Source: DATFLL01 sp035267785
GTDB lineage: Bacteria > Pseudomonadota > Gammaproteobacteria > DATFLL01
NCBI GenBank assembly: GCA_035267785.1
Contig: DATFLL010000130.1
Location: forward strand, 11,652 to 75,651
Length of the DNA stretch: 64,000 nt
Reading direction: 5' to 3'
Shown here: in pieces, positions 24,386 through 33,552 of the stretch
Layout: each line of letters begins with the position of its first letter
Position numbering within the stretch: position 1 is the first letter of the stretch
Made by a program: the position numbers and the translations under genes
The notes under the pieces: model-generated
What the model was told of the DNA's origin: nothing
Databases searched by the model: none
The model's input: the letters and a program-made list of their open reading frames with translations, nothing else

Positions 24386-25429
24386 TCAGCTCAATGCGAC
24401 GCCCAGCAGGCGGCCGATCGCAAACGCGATCGCGCCCGCACCGCCGCCGATCAATATCATGCGCAGCCCGCCCCACAGTGCGCCGCGCCCCGTAAACAGG
24501 CTGAGCACCGCCCCCACCGCGAACAGACTCGCCCCCGCCAGCGCCGCCACCCCGCCCAGGACCCATCGCTCATTGCCCAGCCCGACCAGAAACGGCAGCA
24601 GCGGGATCAGGGCCCCGGCCGTAAATGACAGGAATGAGAACAGTGCCGCGCCCCAGGGCGATCCCAGGTCGTCCGGATTGAGCCCGAGCTCCTCCCGGGC
24701 CAATGTGTCGAGCGCATGCTCGGGATCGCTGAGCAGCTCGCTGGCCACGGCACGCGCCTCGTCCATCGCCATGCCGCGCGCGTTGTAGATCAGGGCGAGC
24801 TCCTCGGCCTCCTCTTCCGGATACACGGCCAGTTCCTCGCGCTCCAGACTGATCTGGTATTCGTACATCTCCCGCTGCGAGCGCATGGAGACGTATTCCC
24901 CGGCCGCCATGGACAGGGCGCCGGCGAGCAGACCTGCAGCGCCCGCCGTGAGGATGGCCTCCGGCGAGCTGCCCGCCCCGGCCACCCCCAGGATCAGGCT
25001 GGTATTGGAGACGAGCCCGTCGTTGACGCCGAACACGGCCGCACGCAGGTTGCCGCCGCTGCCCACGCCGCGATGACGGTGACCGACTTCCTCGACCGAG
25101 GTGGGCATGGGATGGCGCGCAGGCGGTGCCGGCGCACGGTAAACGGCCAGGCCCCGCACCTTGATCGCCGCCAGCACCGGCAGGATGAGCCGCGGTCCGA
25201 GCGTGGCGACCAACGCGGCCACCACCCTCGCCCGCAGCGAGGGGCGAAACGGGGGCAGACTGGTACCGCCGGCTTGGATGCTCTGGGCCCAGATCCCGGC
25301 CTGGGTCTCGGCGGCACCCGCCAGGGCGGAAAACATTCGCCGCTTGGTCGGGTCGGTCTCGCGCTCAGCGATGTGCTGGTACAGCCACGCCGACTGCTTC
25401 TCCTCGAACCAGTTGTCGATGTTGGACAT
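24386..25429 (-). CDS. VIT1/CCC1 transporter family protein with reduced ferritin-like N terminus
   Basis: A 347-residue protein. The first 50 residues resemble a cut-down ferritin-like domain (EEKQSAWLYQHIAERE). The C-terminal part (about 125-347) has the CCC1 pattern: GVNDGLVSNTSLILGV, MAAGEYVSMRSQRE and four to five membrane segments. Relatives move iron or manganese across membranes. Because the N-terminal part keeps only some of the Glu/His ligands of the fused ferritin-type proteins such as MbfA, metal gating may differ. Confidence 0.85.
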   Translation of the reverse strand: MSNIDNWFEEKQSAWLYQHIAERETDPTKRRMFSALAGAAETQAGIWAQSIQAGGTSLPPFRPSLRARVVAALVATLGPRLILPVLAAIKVRGLAVYRAPAPPARHPMPTSVEEVGHRHRGVGSGGNLRAAVFGVNDGLVSNTSLILGVAGAGSSPEAILTAGAAGLLAGALSMAAGEYVSMRSQREMYEYQISLEREELAVYPEEEAEELALIYNARGMAMDEARAVASELLSDPEHALDTLAREELGLNPDDLGSPWGAALFSFLSFTAGALIPLLPFLVGLGNERWVLGGVAALAGASLFAVGAVLSLFTGRGALWGGLRMILIGGGAGAIAFAIGRLLGVALS

Positions 25430-25465
25430 CTGCCAGTCTCCTGTCCCGGTCCGCCGCCGGCGCGA

Positions 25466-25861
25466 TCAGGTGAAAAACGGCCAAGGGTTGCGAGTCACAG
25501 CCACGGTGACGATGTACGCGAACACGACAATGGCGCCCAGCCAGGCGCCGATCCGCACCGGACGGCGCCGCGCGAAACGCAGCGCCACCAGGCCGAGGCC
25601 GATATAAACGAACAGGCCGATGACCTTGGCGGTAAGCCAGCTCTGGGGACCGGGATACTGGTGGGTCAGCGCGGCGAGTGCCACCGCGCTCAGAAGCAGC
25701 ACGGAGTCGTTGACGTGCGGGACGATCCGCACCCAGCGCGCACGCAGGCGGGGCGAGTCGCGTAGCAGCCACACGCCCCTGAGCATGAACAGAGAAATGC
25801 TGATGGCCGCCGTGGTCACGTGCAGCGCCTTGATCCAATGCCAGTCCGGGAGCCAATGCAT
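25466..25861 (-). CDS. SirB2 family membrane protein
   Basis: A 131-residue protein with four membrane segments and the SirB2 pattern KALHVTTAAISISLFMLRG and RIVPHVNDSVLLLSA. The function is unknown; SirB2 was named in Salmonella from an effect on invasion-gene expression. It lies 36 bases upstream of the CCC1-type gene on the same strand. Confidence 0.88.
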   Translation of the reverse strand: MHWLPDWHWIKALHVTTAAISISLFMLRGVWLLRDSPRLRARWVRIVPHVNDSVLLLSAVALAALTHQYPGPQSWLTAKVIGLFVYIGLGLVALRFARRRPVRIGAWLGAIVVFAYIVTVAVTRNPWPFFT

Positions 25862-26104
25862 CGATCACCTCGTCTCGTGTGTGGTGTGGGTCGTGGGCCG
25901 GCCTGAAGTGTAGCCGCTTGCCTCGCTGCACGATACGACTGGCACGACCCCGCGGTGTCGGTCCGCGCGCCTTTACGCCCCGCGCTGGCAGGGGCATTTC
26001 TCCCTCCGGGCATCGCGGTACGTCAGCTATACTGGTCGCCAATGCCGGCCTCGGGCGCAGTTCCGCCCGTTGGGCGCCAACCATTTTCGATCTGGAGCGC
26101 GGCG

Positions 26105-26503
26105 ATGAGCGAGAAGATCACCAAATCCGAAGAACAGTGGCGCGAACAGTTGAGCCCCGAGGAATATCGCGTCACGCGCCAAGGCGGTACCGAGCCCGCC
26201 TTCACCGGACGTTACCACGCCTACAAGGGCACGGGCATCTACCGCTGCGTGTGCTGCGGCGCGCCCTTGTTCCGCTCCGCGGAGAAGTTCGACTCCGGCA
26301 CCGGCTGGCCCAGTTATTGGACCCCCACCGACCCCGCGGCGGTGGAAACCCACACCGACCGCAGCCACGGCATGGTACGTACCGAGGTCCGCTGCGCACG
26401 CTGCGACGCCCACCTCGGCCACGTCTTCGAGGACGGTCCGCCGCCCACGGGCCTGCGCTACTGCATCAACTCGGCCGCCCTGAGATTCGAGGGCGAGGAC
26501 TGA
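26105..26503 (+). CDS. msrB: Peptide-methionine (R)-S-oxide reductase MsrB
   Basis: A 132-residue MsrB that reduces methionine-R-sulfoxide. Two CxxC zinc pairs (CVCC, CARC) and the catalytic Cys in RYCINSAAL are present, with the FDSGTGWPS substrate-binding motif. ATG 26105 gives the usual length. The P-type ATPase gene starts 18 bases downstream. Confidence 0.95.
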   Translation: MSEKITKSEEQWREQLSPEEYRVTRQGGTEPAFTGRYHAYKGTGIYRCVCCGAPLFRSAEKFDSGTGWPSYWTPTDPAAVETHTDRSHGMVRTEVRCARCDAHLGHVFEDGPPPTGLRYCINSAALRFEGED

Positions 26504-26521
26504 GGACCCGCGGCGGATCCG

Positions 26522-29032
26522 ATGCGCCGCAGCATTCCCCCTGAGCGCCTTGCGGCGCTGCCGGCCGGGCGAGACGGCCTGAGCGATACCCGCGCGGGTG
26601 AGCTGCGCGCCCGCTACGGCGACAACGACATCGTGGAGAGCAGCGCACCGGGGTGGCCCGCCCTGCTGCGCGAGACGGCGCGTGACCCCATGCTGTGGTT
26701 TCTGCTCGCGACCGCGGCCTTGTTCGGCGGTCTCGGCGATATCGCGGAGGCCGTCACCCTCGTCGTGGCGATGGTGCCCCTCGTCGGTATGGACCTGTTC
26801 CTGCACCGACGCACCCAGGCCTCGACGCAGGGCCTGCGCGGCCGACTGGCGAACACCGCCGAGGTGCTGCGCGACGGACGCTGGCAGACCCTGCCCGCCC
26901 CGCAGCTGGTACCCGGTGACCTGGTGCGAGTCGGCGCCGGCGATGCGCTCCCGGCCGACGGGCTCTTCGTGAGCGGCGACGATGTGCAGATCGACGAGTC
27001 GGCCCTGACCGGCGAGGCCTATCCCGTGCGCAAGCGCCCCGGCGGGACGCCCGGCGAGGGCGACGAGGACCGCTGGGCCTTTGCCGGCACACGTCTGCTC
27101 ACCGCGCAGGCCGAGGTGCGCGTGGTCTTCACCGGGGCCGAGACACTCTACGGCGAGATCGTACGCTCGGCCACGCGCGGGCGCCGCGCCCGGACGCCGC
27201 TGCAGCTGGCGATCGCCAACCTGGTCACTATCCTGGTGGTCGCCGCGGCGATCATGTGCCTGCTGCTCGCCTGGGTCCGCCTGCAGCAGGGCTTCGGGAT
27301 CGTCGACGCCCTGCTCAGCGCGGTGACACTCGCGGTGGCCGCCCTGCCCGAGGAGTTCCCGGTGGTGTTCACCTTTTTTCTCGGTGTGGGCGTCTTTCGC
27401 CTGGCGCGCCGGCAGGCCCTGGTACGCCGCGCCGTCGTGGTCGAGAACATCGGCCGTGTGACGTGCATCTGCTCGGACAAGACCGGGACCATTACCGCCG
27501 GCGAGCTGCAGGTCGCCCACGACTACCCCGCCGGCGGACTGACGCGGGCCGACCTGCTGGGTGTCGCCGCGCTGGCCTCGCGGGCCGAGAGCGGCGACCC
27601 CCTGGACCGGGCCATCCTGGCGGCGGCCGCCGCCAAGCCCGACAACGCCGCCAGCCCGCTGGAGACCTTTCCCTTTACCGAGGATCGCAAACGCGAGAGC
27701 GTCGTGGCACGCCTTGCCGACGGCACCCTCGTCGCGGCGGTCAAGGGGGCGCCCGAAGTCATTCTGGCCATGACCACGCTGCCGGACAAGGAGCGCAGCG
27801 AATGGCAGCGGCGCGTGGCCGCCCTGGCGGCCGACGGGCACAAGGTCATCGCCTGTGCGCGGCGTGTGCTCGACGAGGCGACCTGGCCGGGTGGCGAGCC
27901 CGACCGCGGCCTGGAGCTGGCCGGTCTGCTCGCCTGCGAGGACCCGGTGCGAGAGGGCGTGCGCGAGGCGGTGCACGCGTGCCGCGAGGTCGGCATCAAG
28001 GTGCTCATGGTCACCGGCGATCATCCCGTCACGGCACGCGCCGTCGCACGGGAGCTCGGCCTGGGCGAGGGGCCGGGCAGCGGCAGTGCCCGCGAACCCG
28101 GCGTGCTGGAGGCCGATGCGCTGCTCGCCCCGGACACGGGCACCGGACAAACGGCACAGGTGGATTGGAGCGAGGTGGACGTGGTCGCCCGCGCCGTCCC
28201 GGCACAGAAACTCGACCTCGTCCGGGCCCTGCAGTCGCGCGGGGAAATCGTCGCGGTAACCGGAGACGGCGTGAACGACGTTCCGGCGCTGCAGGCCGCC
28301 GACGTCGGCGTGGCCATGGGCGAGCGCGGCACACGCAGCGCGCGAGAGGCCGCGGCCATCGTCCTCCTGGACGACAACTTCCGCACCATCGTGCGCGCCA
28401 TCGCCGAGGGACGTCAGCTGTTTCGCAATCTCCAATTGAGCTTTGCGTATCTGTTGATGGTCCACATCCCGCTGGTGCTCACGGCCGCTTTGGTCCCGCT
28501 GATGGGTTACCCGCTGCTCTACCTGCCCATCCACATTGTCTGGCTGGAGCTGATCATCCACCCGACGGCGCTGCTGGTCTTCCAGCAACTGGCGCCGGGG
28601 GGCGGGCTGCAGGCACAGCATCGCCCCCCGGCCGGGGCGGCACGCCCGCGCTTTTTCAACCGACGCCAATGGCTGGTCATTGGATCGGTCGGCGCGCTCG
28701 TCACGCTGGTCGTGACACTGGGCTACGAGCGCAGCCTCGGGTCGACCCAACACGTCGAGCACGCGCGCGCCATGGCACTGGTGGCGTTGACCATCGCCAG
28801 CGCGACGGTCACCGCCGGTCTGAGCGGTCTGCGCACCCGCGGGGCCTGGGTCATGGTGACGATTACGCTGGCGCTCTCGGCGCTGCTGGTCCAGACGCCG
28901 TGGCTGGCGGGGCGGCTGCACCTGAGCCCGCTGCACTGGGACGACTGGCTTGGCGCGGCGGGCGGTGGTCTGCTTGCCGCGGTTGTCTCGACCTTTCTGC
29001 GCAGCGGCGCTGAGCGGCGGAGCGCGCCATGA
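26522..29032 (+). CDS. P-type cation-transporting ATPase (P2-like)
   Basis: An 836-residue ion pump. The phosphorylation site is Asp319 in CSDKTGTIT, the actuator motif is LTGEAYPV and the hinge is VTGDGVNDVPALQAADVG. Membrane helix 4 carries PEEFP instead of the PEGLP of calcium pumps. The N-terminal cation-ATPase domain and six C-terminal hydrophobic segments are present. The ion is not known; the PEE motif marks a little-studied P2-like group. The stop overlaps the next start as ATGA. Confidence 0.9.
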   Translation: MRRSIPPERLAALPAGRDGLSDTRAGELRARYGDNDIVESSAPGWPALLRETARDPMLWFLLATAALFGGLGDIAEAVTLVVAMVPLVGMDLFLHRRTQASTQGLRGRLANTAEVLRDGRWQTLPAPQLVPGDLVRVGAGDALPADGLFVSGDDVQIDESALTGEAYPVRKRPGGTPGEGDEDRWAFAGTRLLTAQAEVRVVFTGAETLYGEIVRSATRGRRARTPLQLAIANLVTILVVAAAIMCLLLAWVRLQQGFGIVDALLSAVTLAVAALPEEFPVVFTFFLGVGVFRLARRQALVRRAVVVENIGRVTCICSDKTGTITAGELQVAHDYPAGGLTRADLLGVAALASRAESGDPLDRAILAAAAAKPDNAASPLETFPFTEDRKRESVVARLADGTLVAAVKGAPEVILAMTTLPDKERSEWQRRVAALAADGHKVIACARRVLDEATWPGGEPDRGLELAGLLACEDPVREGVREAVHACREVGIKVLMVTGDHPVTARAVARELGLGEGPGSGSAREPGVLEADALLAPDTGTGQTAQVDWSEVDVVARAVPAQKLDLVRALQSRGEIVAVTGDGVNDVPALQAADVGVAMGERGTRSAREAAAIVLLDDNFRTIVRAIAEGRQLFRNLQLSFAYLLMVHIPLVLTAALVPLMGYPLLYLPIHIVWLELIIHPTALLVFQQLAPGGGLQAQHRPPAGAARPRFFNRRQWLVIGSVGALVTLVVTLGYERSLGSTQHVEHARAMALVALTIASATVTAGLSGLRTRGAWVMVTITLALSALLVQTPWLAGRLHLSPLHWDDWLGAAGGGLLAAVVSTFLRSGAERRSAP

Positions 29033-29349
29033 CCCCCGGCCCCGATGAACTCGGCGGTGAAGAGACGGGCGCCGCGTGGTTCGTCTACATGGTCGAGTGC
29101 CGAGACGGCAGTTTGTATACCGGCATCGCCAAGGACGTGGCCGCCCGCATCGCACAGCACAACAGCAGCCGCGGCGGGGCGCGTTACACGCGCGGGCGCG
29201 GCCCCGTGCGCCTGGTCTATCGCGAGCCCGCGGCCTCGCGCAGTGCCGCCAGCCGCCGCGAGGCCGAGATCAAGCGTATGTCCCGCTCGGCCAAGCTCGC
29301 GCTGGCGGGCGTTGCGCTAGGCAAGAAGGGCGTTGGGGAGTCATACTGA
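29029..29349 (+). CDS. GIY-YIG nuclease family protein
   Basis: A 106-residue single-domain protein of the UPF0213/YhbQ type. The GIY-YIG signature reads VYMVECRDGSLYTGIAKD, with the conserved Arg in RIAQHN and Glu in RREAEIKRM. It overlaps the ATPase stop by four bases. The function of stand-alone proteins of this kind is not settled. Confidence 0.88.
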   Translation: MTPGPDELGGEETGAAWFVYMVECRDGSLYTGIAKDVAARIAQHNSSRGGARYTRGRGPVRLVYREPAASRSAASRREAEIKRMSRSAKLALAGVALGKKGVGESY

Positions 29350-29486
29350 ATCCAACATCGACGGACAGAGACTGTAGATGGGCGCCAACGCAACGGCAAT
29401 TCGCCGACACTCCGCCATGCCCCCCCGGCGCAGGCGCGGACACTCGTGGTACGGTCCGCGTCCGCCTTTACCCGGCGTGCGGTCCG

Positions 29487-29915
29487 ATGAGTGAGTTGGC
29501 GGGCGCACCGCTCGCAACGGTGCGCATCCGCGCGCGGGCCGACGAGCTCAAGGGCCTGCGCGACACGGTCCGTGAGACGGTTCTCACGCAGGGCGTGGAG
29601 AGCAGGCTCGCCGAATGCCTGGTTCTGGCCGTCGACGAGGCCTGCGTCAACGTCATCCGCCACGCCTACGGCGGCGAGGACACGGGTGAAATCGTTCTGG
29701 ACATCCACAACAATCAAGGCGTCTTGGTATTTCGCCTGACGGACTTCGCCCCACCGGTGGACAAGCAGCGCATCTGCTCGCGGGACCTGGACGACATACG
29801 TCCTGGCGGCCTGGGCGTGCATCTCATCGCCGAGGTGATGGACGAAGTCGAATTCGTCGACCCGCCCCCCGGCACGGGCAACGTGCTGGAGATGAGAAAA
29901 CGCATCAGCCACTGA
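29487..29915 (+). CDS. RsbW-like anti-sigma/serine-kinase ATPase
   Basis: A 142-residue GHKL-fold protein. The N box reads VDEACVNVIRHAYGG, the following loop LTDFAPPVD and the G2 loop PGGLGVHLI are all present. Such proteins bind and phosphorylate STAS-domain partners and often also bind a sigma factor. The STAS gene starts 13 bases downstream, followed by the mla genes. There is no sigma factor gene nearby, so the target may be the STAS protein itself. The start is ATG 29487, at the beginning of the aligned domain. Confidence 0.87.
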   Translation: MSELAGAPLATVRIRARADELKGLRDTVRETVLTQGVESRLAECLVLAVDEACVNVIRHAYGGEDTGEIVLDIHNNQGVLVFRLTDFAPPVDKQRICSRDLDDIRPGGLGVHLIAEVMDEVEFVDPPPGTGNVLEMRKRISH

Positions 29916-29928
29916 ATCGGACCGAGCG

Positions 29929-30261
29929 ATGGAATACCGGACACGCAGCGAAGGCCCCTACACCGTCATTGCCCTATCGGGCGAAGTGGACCTCTATTAC
30001 TCGCCCGTCGCCCGCGAGCAGATACTCGAGCACCTGGAGCGCGGCCGGAACGTGCTCGTGGATCTCTCCGCCGTGAGCTATATCGACAGCTCGGGCGTGG
30101 CCAGCCTGGTCGAGGGCTACCAGCTCGCGCGGACCAGGGGCCTGGCCTTCGGGCTGGTCGGCGTGAGCCCGGCCGCGATGCAGGTCCTGCAGCTCGCCCG
30201 CCTCGACAAGGTATTTCCCATCCACGCCTCGGTCGACGAGCGCATTGCCAGTGACGGTTAG
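29929..30261 (+). CDS. STAS-domain protein, MlaB / anti-anti-sigma-like
   Basis: A 110-residue STAS domain with the motif YIDSSGVASLVEG, where the second Ser is the position phosphorylated in SpoIIAA and RsbV. It lies between the RsbW-like kinase and mlaE, and overlaps mlaE. In E. coli the STAS protein MlaB binds the MlaF ATPase and is needed for transport. By position this is MlaB; by motif it looks like an anti-anti-sigma factor. Both may be true. Confidence 0.85.
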   Translation: MEYRTRSEGPYTVIALSGEVDLYYSPVAREQILEHLERGRNVLVDLSAVSYIDSSGVASLVEGYQLARTRGLAFGLVGVSPAAMQVLQLARLDKVFPIHASVDERIASDG

Positions 30262-31066
30262 AACGACAGCCACGGCACTGCGCGGTATCGTCGAGCAGCT
30301 CGGCCGCCACAGCGTCCGCGGGATCGAGGAATTCGGCTATGTGGCCGCGCTGTTCGTCGAGGCGCTCTACTGGTTCGTGATGGGCCGGCGCCGGATGCAG
30401 CCGGTGCGGCTGCATGCCGTGTTCCGCGAGGCGATGATGATCGGCATCCAGGCCATCCCCATCGTCTCGGTGCTTTGCCTGGCCGTGGGGATCATGCTGG
30501 CTATCCAAGGCATCGAAACGCTGAAGACGTTCGGCGCGCAATCGAAGGTGGTCATCGGCATCGCCCTGTCCGTCACGCGGGAGTTCTCCCCGCTCATCGT
30601 CAGCATTCTGGTCGCCGGGCGCTCGGGATCGGCCATCACCGCGCGCATCGGCACCATGCACGAATCGCAGGAGATCGACGCGCTGCGCGTAATCGGCATC
30701 AATCCGGTGCGCTACCTGGGGGCGCCCATGCTGCTCGGCATGCTGTTGATGGTGCCCAGTCTCACCGTGCTCGGCGACGTCATGGGGATCCTCGGTGGAG
30801 GAATCTACAGCTCGATGGAGCTCAACGTGCCGTTGGCGGTCTACGCCGATCGTTCGCTCGCCGCCCTGCACGTCGACGATATACGCCAGGGGCTCATCAA
30901 GAGCGTGGTATTCGCCGTCATCATCGCCATGGTGGGTATCAGCAACGGCTTCCAGGTGCGCGGCGGCGCCGAGGGCGTAGGCCGGGCGACGACCCGTTCG
31001 GTCGTCCTGTCCATCAGCTTCATCGTTCTGGCCGACATGATTTTTACCTACTTTCTCAATCGATGA
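30251..31066 (+). CDS. mlaE: MlaE family ABC transporter permease
   Basis: A protein of about 271 residues, the permease of a phospholipid-transport ABC system. It has five to six membrane segments and the MlaE signature GRSGSAITARIGTM followed by EIDALRVIGINP. GTG 30251 and TTG 30245 are both possible starts; both lie inside the end of the STAS gene, and neither has a strong binding site, which points to translational coupling. Confidence 0.92.
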   Translation: MTVRTTATALRGIVEQLGRHSVRGIEEFGYVAALFVEALYWFVMGRRRMQPVRLHAVFREAMMIGIQAIPIVSVLCLAVGIMLAIQGIETLKTFGAQSKVVIGIALSVTREFSPLIVSILVAGRSGSAITARIGTMHESQEIDALRVIGINPVRYLGAPMLLGMLLMVPSLTVLGDVMGILGGGIYSSMELNVPLAVYADRSLAALHVDDIRQGLIKSVVFAVIIAMVGISNGFQVRGGAEGVGRATTRSVVLSISFIVLADMIFTYFLNR

Positions 31067-31072
31067 GCGGCA

Positions 31073-31906
31073 ATGTCGGATACCATGACCGAATCCTCCC
31101 CACAGACACCCCAGGCGCCGGCCGTGGAGCCCGTCATAGAGGTGCGCGATCTGGTCGCGCACTATGGGACGCGGCGCGTGCTGAACAAGATCAACCTGAC
31201 GGTCATGCCCGGGGAGATCATGGTGATCATGGGCGGCAGCGGCTCGGGCAAGAGCACGCTCCTGCGCCATCTGCTCGGGCTGAAACGTCCCACCTCCGGC
31301 GTCATCAAGGTCCTGGGCAAAGACATCACGCGCCTGTCCGCGGCCGAAATGCACCAGCTGCGGCGCACTATGGGCGTTGCCTTTCAGGGCGGTGCGCTGT
31401 TCGGCTCGATGACCGTCGGCGAGAACGTCTGCCTGCCCCTGCGCGAGCACACCAAGCTCGACGAGAACACCATGCGCATCATGAGCCGCATGAAGCTGGA
31501 GGTCGTCAACCTCGCGGGCTTCGAGGACCTGATGCCCTCCGAGCTCTCCGGCGGAATGGTCAAGCGCGCGTCGCTGGCGCGCGCGATCGTGATGGACCCG
31601 AAGCTGCTGTTTTTCGACGAGCCCTCCTCGGGGCTCGATCCGGTTGCCGCGGCCGAGCTCGACGAGCTGATTCTGCGCCTGCGCCGGGCGATGAACATGA
31701 CCATCGTGGTCGTCACCCACGAGCTCGAGAGCGCCTTCAAGATTGCCGACCGAATCACCGTGATCGACCAGGGCGAGGTCATCATGTCCGGCACCGTTCA
31801 GGAGGTGCGAGACAGTGAAAATGAACGCGTGCAGAATCTGCTGAACCGCCGACCGCGGGATGAGACCGTCGATGCCGACGATTATCTGCGTCGCCTGACT
31901 CGCTGA
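31073..31906 (+). CDS. mlaF: MlaF-type ABC transporter ATPase
   Basis: A 277-residue ATPase. Walker A GGSGSGKST, signature LSGGMVKRASLARA and Walker B LLFFDEPSSGLD are all intact. The signature motif reads LSGGM, as in MlaF. It starts six bases after mlaE. Its partner STAS protein is encoded upstream. Confidence 0.94.
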   Translation: MSDTMTESSPQTPQAPAVEPVIEVRDLVAHYGTRRVLNKINLTVMPGEIMVIMGGSGSGKSTLLRHLLGLKRPTSGVIKVLGKDITRLSAAEMHQLRRTMGVAFQGGALFGSMTVGENVCLPLREHTKLDENTMRIMSRMKLEVVNLAGFEDLMPSELSGGMVKRASLARAIVMDPKLLFFDEPSSGLDPVAAAELDELILRLRRAMNMTIVVVTHELESAFKIADRITVIDQGEVIMSGTVQEVRDSENERVQNLLNRRPRDETVDADDYLRRLTR

Positions 31907-31954
31907 CGGGCTCGAGGCGCGGACCCTGGGATACACTGCCGATCGGATTTGCCA

Positions 31955-32878
31955 ATGAAACGCGACAATCTCAACTATCTAGCCGTGGGGCTGTTCGTGC
32001 TGTCGATGTTCGTGGTACTGCTGATCGTACTTTACCGACTGACCGGCCGCAGCGTCGACACCGATAGCTACTATGCGATGTTCTCCAACGTCACGGGCAT
32101 TCGCCAGGGCTCGCCGGTGACCTACGGGGGCTTTCGCATTGGGCGCGTCGAGGATATCAAGCCACAGCGGCGAAACGGGGCGACCTACTACCGCATGGAG
32201 GTGCGGGTGCGCCACGGCTGGCCAATCCCGAAGGACAGCGTGATCCACATCGTCCAGCCGGGCATCCTCACCGAAAACCAGGTCGACATTATCGAAGGCG
32301 CCAGCCAGACCATGCTCAAACCCGGCCAGACGATCCCGAGTGACGAGGCCGTAACCATGATCGCGCTGCTCAACAGCATGTCCAAGGAGCTCCGGCCCCT
32401 GCTCGCCAACCTGAACAAGACGCTCGGCTCGGTCAGCGGCGATCTCAACGACAAGCTCCCGCATATCACCGAAGGCGTGACGAAGCTGCTCGACCGACTG
32501 AACGAGAACGCCCAACGCCTGTCGCAGCTGACCGGCGGCAAGAACCAACAGCGTCTCAACGACATCATCAAGAATACCGACAAGCTGACGCGAAACCTGG
32601 CCCGCACGTCCCAGGGGTTCGACGCGTCACGCAAGCAACTCGATGCACTGCTGCGAAAATCCAACCGGCTGGTCGATGAGAACGGCCAGGATATTCGCCG
32701 CTCGGTGGTCGAGCTTCGCAACACGCTCGGCGTGCTCTCCCAGCGCATCGACAGCATCGTGTACAACATGGATTCGGCGAGCCGCAACATGAACGAGTTC
32801 ACTCGCCAGCTGCGCGACAACCCCGGGGCGCTGCTGCACAGCAAGCCGCCGGCCGACAATGCGGAGGGCCGCCCGTGA
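31955..32878 (+). CDS. MCE/MlaD-type substrate-binding protein
   Basis: A 307-residue protein with one N-terminal membrane helix (about 8-27), one MCE domain (about 37-120, with VTYGGFRIGRVEDI) and a long C-terminal helical region (about 130-290). The helical tail, much longer than in E. coli MlaD, would form a tube or needle reaching through the periplasm as in PqiB or LetB relatives. It is followed by an overlapping lipoprotein gene (TGATG). ATG 31955 starts six bases inside a longer TTG frame. Confidence 0.9.
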   Translation: MKRDNLNYLAVGLFVLSMFVVLLIVLYRLTGRSVDTDSYYAMFSNVTGIRQGSPVTYGGFRIGRVEDIKPQRRNGATYYRMEVRVRHGWPIPKDSVIHIVQPGILTENQVDIIEGASQTMLKPGQTIPSDEAVTMIALLNSMSKELRPLLANLNKTLGSVSGDLNDKLPHITEGVTKLLDRLNENAQRLSQLTGGKNQQRLNDIIKNTDKLTRNLARTSQGFDASRKQLDALLRKSNRLVDENGQDIRRSVVELRNTLGVLSQRIDSIVYNMDSASRNMNEFTRQLRDNPGALLHSKPPADNAEGRP

Positions 32879-33540
32879 TGAGCGCAGCACAGCGCGTGTG
32901 GCGGGTGGTTCTGGCCTGCACCTGCGCCCTGTCGCTGGCCGGGTGCCTGGGCGGCGGGCCGGTGCCGCAGGACCGCTTCTATCTGCTGCCGCGTGTGGCG
33001 CCCGAGCACCCCCTGCCCGCGCCCCTGGTCGCGGGCACGCTGGGCGTGGACCGCCTGCGCGCCGACGGCCTGCGCGAGGAACGCGCCATGCTGTACATCG
33101 ACCCGGCACACCCGCTGCAGGTGCGTCGTTATCACTATCATCACTGGGCCGCGGTCCCGGGCGAGTTGATCCAGCAGAACCTGATCGACTATTTGCGAGC
33201 GGCCGGGGCCGCATCGCGCGTCGTACGCGATGCGCCACAGCTGAGCGTCAAGGCGCGTGTCACCGGACGGGTGCTGCGCCTGGAGCGCATCGCGGGCGAT
33301 GACGGGGTGCGTGTGGACGTCACGCTGGAGCTTTACCTGTCGCCGTCTTCAGCGAACTGGAGCACCCTCCAGGGGCCAGGAACGGGGGGGGACTATCATG
33401 CCAGCGTCGCGGCAGGCGATCGCAGCATGCACGCGACGGTCGAGGCCTACGGCCGGGCCTTGGACAAAATCTACGGGCAGTTCTTGCAGGACATCGAGGC
33501 ACACGCGCACCTCAACGGTTCGGCACCGTCGGCACGGTAA
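32878..33540 (+). CDS. ABC-type transport auxiliary lipoprotein (PqiC/DUF330-like)
   Basis: A 220-residue lipoprotein (lipobox LSLAGC, Cys at about residue 23) with a PqiC-type fold; the start FYLLPRV and the late GRALDKIYGQFLQDI match DUF330. Partner lipoproteins of this family bring an MCE tunnel to the outer membrane. It overlaps the MCE gene and ends the operon. It therefore resembles the Pqi/Let layout more than the classical Mla layout, which ends with MlaC. Confidence 0.85.
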   Translation: MSAAQRVWRVVLACTCALSLAGCLGGGPVPQDRFYLLPRVAPEHPLPAPLVAGTLGVDRLRADGLREERAMLYIDPAHPLQVRRYHYHHWAAVPGELIQQNLIDYLRAAGAASRVVRDAPQLSVKARVTGRVLRLERIAGDDGVRVDVTLELYLSPSSANWSTLQGPGTGGDYHASVAAGDRSMHATVEAYGRALDKIYGQFLQDIEAHAHLNGSAPSAR

Positions 33541-33552
33541 CGGATGTCTCCG

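Noticed and set aside
26027..29155. A 1042-residue frame opposite the P-type ATPase
   Set aside because: Antisense shadow; the plus strand has all pump motifs in order.
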